From assembly GCA_022828595.1 (NCBI GenBank), contig JAKGHH010000003.1, positions 423,973-487,972 of the forward strand: 64,000 bases of DNA, written 5' to 3'. This document shows, piece by piece, positions 62,600-64,000 of this stretch (its first letter is position 1; each line of letters starts with the position of its first letter). The position numbers and the translations under genes were made by a program. Source of the stretch: Nelumbo lutea (taxonomy: Eukaryota; Streptophyta; Magnoliopsida; Proteales; Nelumbonaceae). The notes under the pieces were generated by a model that was not told where the DNA came from, searched no databases, and saw only the letters and a list, made by a program, of their open reading frames with translations.

Positions 62600-64000
62600 A
62601 GGGGTTATCAGTCCAGGTATGAACTCTACTTTCTTAACACTGATCCGAAAGAAGAACAATGCTAACCGGCCTGGGGATTTTAGACCCATCAGCCTTATCA
62701 CCAGAGTTTACAAGGTCATAGCAAAGGTGTTGTTTCCGAGGATTAAGAAAGTGATCCCCTCACTTGTCTCACAATCTGAAGGGACCTTTGTACATGATAG
62801 GCAGATTATTGATCAAATTTTAATTGCAAATGAGTGTGTGGAGGCCCAAAAGAGATTGAAGAGGAAAGGAGTGGCAATAAAATTGGATTTGGAAGAAGCT
62901 TATGATCTTGTGGACTGGAACTTTCTATTGGACATTATGGGGAGGTCTGGTTTTGGAGAGTTGTGGTGTAAATGGAATAAGGGCTGGTTGCAAACTAGTC
63001 ATTACTCAGTCACTGTCAATGGAAAGGTGTATGATTTCATCGAGGGCTTCCGTGGGCTTAGGCAGGGTGATCCCCTGTTCTCATTTCTATTTACCTTGAT
63101 TGCTGAAGTGTTAAGCAAATTGATTTCCAGAGCAAATTGCTTGCAACTTTTTAGAGTTTGGACAGTTGGGGGAGATAATGTTGTGATATCACATTTGCAG
63201 TTTGCAGTCGACTATTTGATCTTCTGTGATGGAGAGTGTAGGGAGGGGATTGATAACTTGAGATTGGTGGTGAAACTCTTTGAGAGGATGTCTAATTTGA
63301 GGATTAATTGGTCAAAGAGCTTATTGGTTGGAACCAACATTGGAGAGGAAGCGTTCAGGAGTATGGCAGATTCTCTAGGTTGTGAGAGGGGTGAGTGGCC
63401 TATGAAATGTTTAGGTTTACTCCTTGGTGATAACCCTAGATCTGTTAGACTTTGGTCCCTGGAGGTGGAAAAGATTGAGAAGCGCCTAGGTGGGTGGAAG
63501 AGGAACTATATTTTGTTGGGGCGAGGGGGGAGAATAACTCTTATTAAGTCTACCCTTGCAAACCTTCCAATGTATTATATGTCAATCTTCAGGATGCCAC
63601 AAGGGATAGTGAAGAAAATTGAAAAATTGATGGGGGAATTTCTTTGGGAGCCAGGGAAAAAAAGAAGGATCATTTGGTTAGTTGGGTAGAGGTGGTGAAG
63701 TTGAAGGAAGGAGGAGGGTTGGGAATCGGTAATATTAGGTCGAAGAATCAGGCTTTGCTGGGCAAATGGCTATGGAGGTTTCCTAATGAAAACGAGAAAT
63801 TAAGGCACAAAGTAGTTGCAAGCATTCATGGTTTGTCAAGCATGGATGGGACACTGAATGTAATCGCAGAGCTACTTTGGCTGCTCCCTGGAAGGCCATT
63901 CATGATTTTCTTCCTACCTTTCTAACTCATATCAGGTATGACTTGGCTTCTGGTAAAAAAATCGGGTTTTGGGAGGCGTGTGGATTGTGAATACCCCTTT
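62600..64000 (+). pseudogene. L1-type LINE reverse transcriptase, runs off the window
   Basis: A frame of 356 codons (62619-63689) holds 'RPGDFRPISLITRVYKVIAK', 'AIKLDLEEAYDLVDW', 'GLRQGDPLFSFLFTL' and the active-site segment 'HLQFAVDYLIFCDG'. There the usual FADD reads FAVD, losing a catalytic Asp. A frameshift at about 63690 leads to 'GGGLGIGNIRSKNQALLGKW' and 'IGFWEA', the region before zf-RVT, continuing past 64000. The endonuclease is missing on the left. It lies downstream of the FRI exon, perhaps in its first intron. Confidence 0.88.

Overview
The window looks like nuclear DNA of a flowering plant. It shows plant splice sites (GT...AG), two recognisable plant genes, and many Ty1/copia LTR retrotransposons and LINEs with the plant-type RNase H tail. 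Base composition is AT-rich except for one GC-rich block at 8.3-10.1 kb. The species cannot be read from the sequence. Repeat-stuffed introns of more than 10 kb argue against a compact genome such as Arabidopsis and fit a woody eudicot or magnoliid-type genome (inference).

1-33.7 kb is mostly the inside of one plus-strand gene, a Fes1/SIL1-like Hsp70 nucleotide exchange factor of the armadillo-repeat family. Five exons are visible: 13040-13190, 31633-31760, 32691-32849, 32941-33126 and 33412-33672. The N-terminal exon(s) are not found and probably lie left of the window. The intron before the first visible exon holds a three-level nest: copia element A (8-11601), with copia element B (3506-11336) in its 3' LTR, and in B's reverse transcriptase a 1.94-kb solo-LTR-like insert (8284-10222) carrying three tandem-repeat arrays. 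The next intron is 18.4 kb long. It contains LINE pieces, a copia fragment with a MITE in it, a full-length minus-strand copia element (18909-24528) inserted in a LINE, and two more copia remnants lying head to head.

33.7-46.6 kb is intergenic. It holds two plus-strand LINE relics (37.7-41.7 kb) and two diverged copies of an unidentified non-coding repeat of about 1.5-1.7 kb.

46.77-47.82 kb is the large first exon of a FRIGIDA orthologue, a flowering-time regulator. It ends at a splice donor in the expected place and phase, but no later exon was found in the remaining 16 kb. That stretch holds a hAT MITE, an RTE-like LINE broken by other LINE tails, a second copy of the same MITE family, a diverged tandem array of about 250 bp units, a LINE with ORF1 but no ORF2, a cluster of short palindromes, and an L1-type reverse transcriptase running off the right edge.

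The genes do not form a pathway. The notable content is the layered retrotransposon history and its load on the introns of the two host genes. All transposon reading frames seen carry stops, frameshifts or lost domains. No tRNA, rRNA or CRISPR array was seen.
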